A DNA stretch of 64,000 bases from JAWXBG01 sp044375415 (lineage in GTDB: Bacteria > Bacteroidota > Bacteroidia > Flavobacteriales_D > Sanyastnellaceae), in contig JBILMS010000001.1 in NCBI GenBank assembly GCA_044375415.1, positions 1-64,000 on the forward strand, in the 5' to 3' direction. The number at the start of each line of letters is the position of its first letter. The first letter of the stretch is position 1. Shown in pieces: positions 62,600-64,000 of this stretch. Position numbers and translations under genes: made by a program. The notes below the pieces were generated by a model, which was not told the DNA's origin, ran no database searches, and was given only the letters and a program-made list of their open reading frames with translations.

Positions 62600-64000
62600 T
62601 TATCTAACCACTTCTAAAACCTTCGATGAAAGAGTATCGGTGCCTATCAAAACAACCGAATACACTCCGGAAACTAGAGATGAAATATCAATTTGTTTTC
62701 CATAACCGTTGATAGAATTTTCCAAAACCAATTTTCCTGTCATGTCGAAAATGCGAACTTGTGCATTTTGCGTTTGACTCAATGAGATATTGATTACCTC
62801 ATTGCTTGGGTTCGGGTATAATTCCCATTCTACCATTTCTATTTCGCTAACAGAATCTTCGCAGTCCGAATTAAGACCTATAACCAAGGATCCGCCTTCG
62901 TCGCCCTGAATCATTTCGAGAAGGGCTTCCGGAATTTCAATTCCATTGAGGTATGCTTGAACCATAATAAATTCAGCAGATATAGGGAATTCAGTTTCGA
63001 AATCTATTTCGTAGCAACCGTCTGCCAAACAAAATGTGTAGGTCAATTCTTCGGGACATTCCGAACACATGAAGAAACCTTCCAATTCCAATGGGAAATT
63101 TTCATAGTTTAATGTCATATCGAACATATCGGAACCTGCTTCGATGTATGAACTGGTCACCGTAATAGTAACTTCATTATCCGTACATTCTTCCACAATA
63201 CAATCGCCGTTTAAAGAGAAACCAAAACTCGCAAATTGATTCTCTATAACGAGCGGTTGAATAATATCGAGAGGTATTCCATCTGAAGTTGCAAATGTGA
63301 ATAGAGTTTCATACGAGAATTCGCCGGTTGTCATATCCTGGATACCTACGGTATAACAACCGTCCGGCAGACAGAGAGCAGTATCGAAGTAGGAATTGTT
63401 CTCCGAATATTCGTGAACTCCATCGGCAACCGTATTTCCCATTTCATCAAACACAAACCAATTGATGAGATGTGCGCCACCATTAATTTGATAACTATCA
63501 ATTCCCAAAATAACTTCCGTGCATTCGGGTGCTTCACAATCGCTGTTCAAACTCAACAATACAGTGTATCCATAACATAGAAAAGTACTTACACTTTCTG
63601 AAGAAACAACATTCCAATTGTCCGAGAAAAGCACATCAAATGCTTCGGCCATAAAGGGTTCTGTTGAGCAGACATTAAAAACATAACATCCGTTTTCAAG
63701 ACAAAACATGTGGTCGTAGAAAGGATCTTCACCGTTATATTCACTCATGCCTTCGTAGACCACCAATCCATTTTGATTTGCCAATGACCAAGTAACCAGA
63801 TTGGGGCCACCTTCACCTACAAAGCTATCGAGACTAAATCCGACTTCCGTGCATTCGCCGCAACCTTGAAACGTTTCGCACCATTCGTCGGAACAAAGTT
63901 CACCTTCGTACCATGCACAAATTTGGTTGGCTCCGGGCGAGAGGTAAAATGTAGTTATGGATCCAACGTTATAAAATTCTCCATTGATTGACCATTGCAC
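62600..64000 (-). CDS. T9SS type A cargo protein with Cys-rich repeats (5' end cut by window)
   Basis: The C-terminal 466 residues are visible; the gene runs off the right edge. At least three repeats of about 120 residues can be seen. Each begins with a Cys-Thr-Glu-type unit ('CTEVGFSLDSFVGEGGPNLV', 'CTEVILGIDSYQINGGAHLI'), has a 'CL..GCY' turn and closes with 'SLNSDC' or similar. They are followed by a type A sorting tail ('WELYPNPSNEVINISL' ... 'SSLVSGVYSVVLIGT'). The repeats resemble those of large Bacteroidota secreted proteins and probably form disulfide-linked beta domains. The N-terminal domain is unknown. Confidence 0.85.
   Translation of the reverse strand: MQWSINGEFYNVGSITTFYLSPGANQICAWYEGELCSDEWCETFQGCGECTEVGFSLDSFVGEGGPNLVTWSLANQNGLVVYEGMSEYNGEDPFYDHMFCLENGCYVFNVCSTEPFMAEAFDVLFSDNWNVVSSESVSTFLCYGYTVLLSLNSDCEAPECTEVILGIDSYQINGGAHLINWFVFDEMGNTVADGVHEYSENNSYFDTALCLPDGCYTVGIQDMTTGEFSYETLFTFATSDGIPLDIIQPLVIENQFASFGFSLNGDCIVEECTDNEVTITVTSSYIEAGSDMFDMTLNYENFPLELEGFFMCSECPEELTYTFCLADGCYEIDFETEFPISAEFIMVQAYLNGIEIPEALLEMIQGDEGGSLVIGLNSDCEDSVSEIEMVEWELYPNPSNEVINISLSQTQNAQVRIFDMTGKLVLENSINGYGKQIDISSLVSGVYSVVLIGTDTLSSKVLEVVR

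Overview
The window is a chromosomal segment of a member of the phylum Bacteroidota, most likely an environmental Flavobacteriales-type bacterium. Supporting signs are C-terminal sorting domains of the type IX secretion system (types A and B) on several giant secreted proteins, the Bacteroidota-type LptD, a GT117/DUF2723 membrane protein, DUF3109 and GH3 proteins, moderate AT richness, and many upstream sites matching the Bacteroidota promoter core TAnnTTTG (some with TTG about 20 bases further upstream). No rRNA, tRNA, transposase, integrase, phage or CRISPR gene was recognised. The genus is an inference that I cannot settle.

Layout. 1-7 kb: a partial heterodisulfide-reductase-like Fe-S membrane protein, MlaD, a cell-wall amidase and, divergently, LptD (envelope maintenance). 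LptD is followed by an unusual array of six short hairpins spaced exactly 25 bp apart, and by a terminator or possible small RNA of the opposite strand. 6.5-14.3 kb: housekeeping and small proteins (DUF3109, Rieske-like lipoprotein, DUF486, slipin, YD-repeat-like lipoprotein, ahcY, phosphopantetheinyl transferase). It also holds a 604-residue secreted protein that is a membrane-free relative of the C-terminal half of the GT117 protein at 58.7-62.3 kb. 14.3-14.7 kb: a non-coding block of 8-bp-period inverted repeats with a duplicated unit of about 110 bp. 14.7-23.6 kb: type IX cargo, tpx, a carboxypeptidase-regulatory-domain protein, a lipoprotein, murQ and a Nudix hydrolase. 23.7-27.5 kb: a compact operon of a GH3 enzyme, an Ig-VWA protein, uridine kinase and an ArsC-like protein.

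27.5-31.2 kb: polyphosphate metabolism (ppk and ppx/gppA) and a YigZ/IMPACT protein. 31.2-38.3 kb: one 2357-residue type IX-exported protein with a LamG-like domain and about 17 Ig/HYR-like repeats, two of which carry whole inserted domains. 38.6-41.4 kb: a TM1410-type glycosidase-like lipoprotein and a TPR/PD40 protein.

41.4-58.5 kb is one long minus-strand run. It begins upstream with a FIST sensor plus hybrid histidine kinase, then purN, a TPR protein, phosphosulfolactate synthase, rhodanese, DedA and aroE. It continues into a tightly packed seven-gene surface-glycan operon (fused GT2-GT4, flippase, three GT-A glycosyltransferases, an RgpF-like protein, and a secreted GH2 beta-mannosidase at the end). 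58.7-64 kb: the GT117/DUF2723 membrane protein and a partial type IX cargo protein that runs off the window.

The common theme is the cell surface: outer-membrane assembly, peptidoglycan hydrolysis and recycling, glycan synthesis, possible protein glycosylation, and large exported repeat proteins. The most unusual items are the 25-bp hairpin array, the soluble GT117 C-terminal paralogue, the domain-in-domain insertions of the giant protein, and a transcription terminator that lies inside the coding end of a convergent gene.
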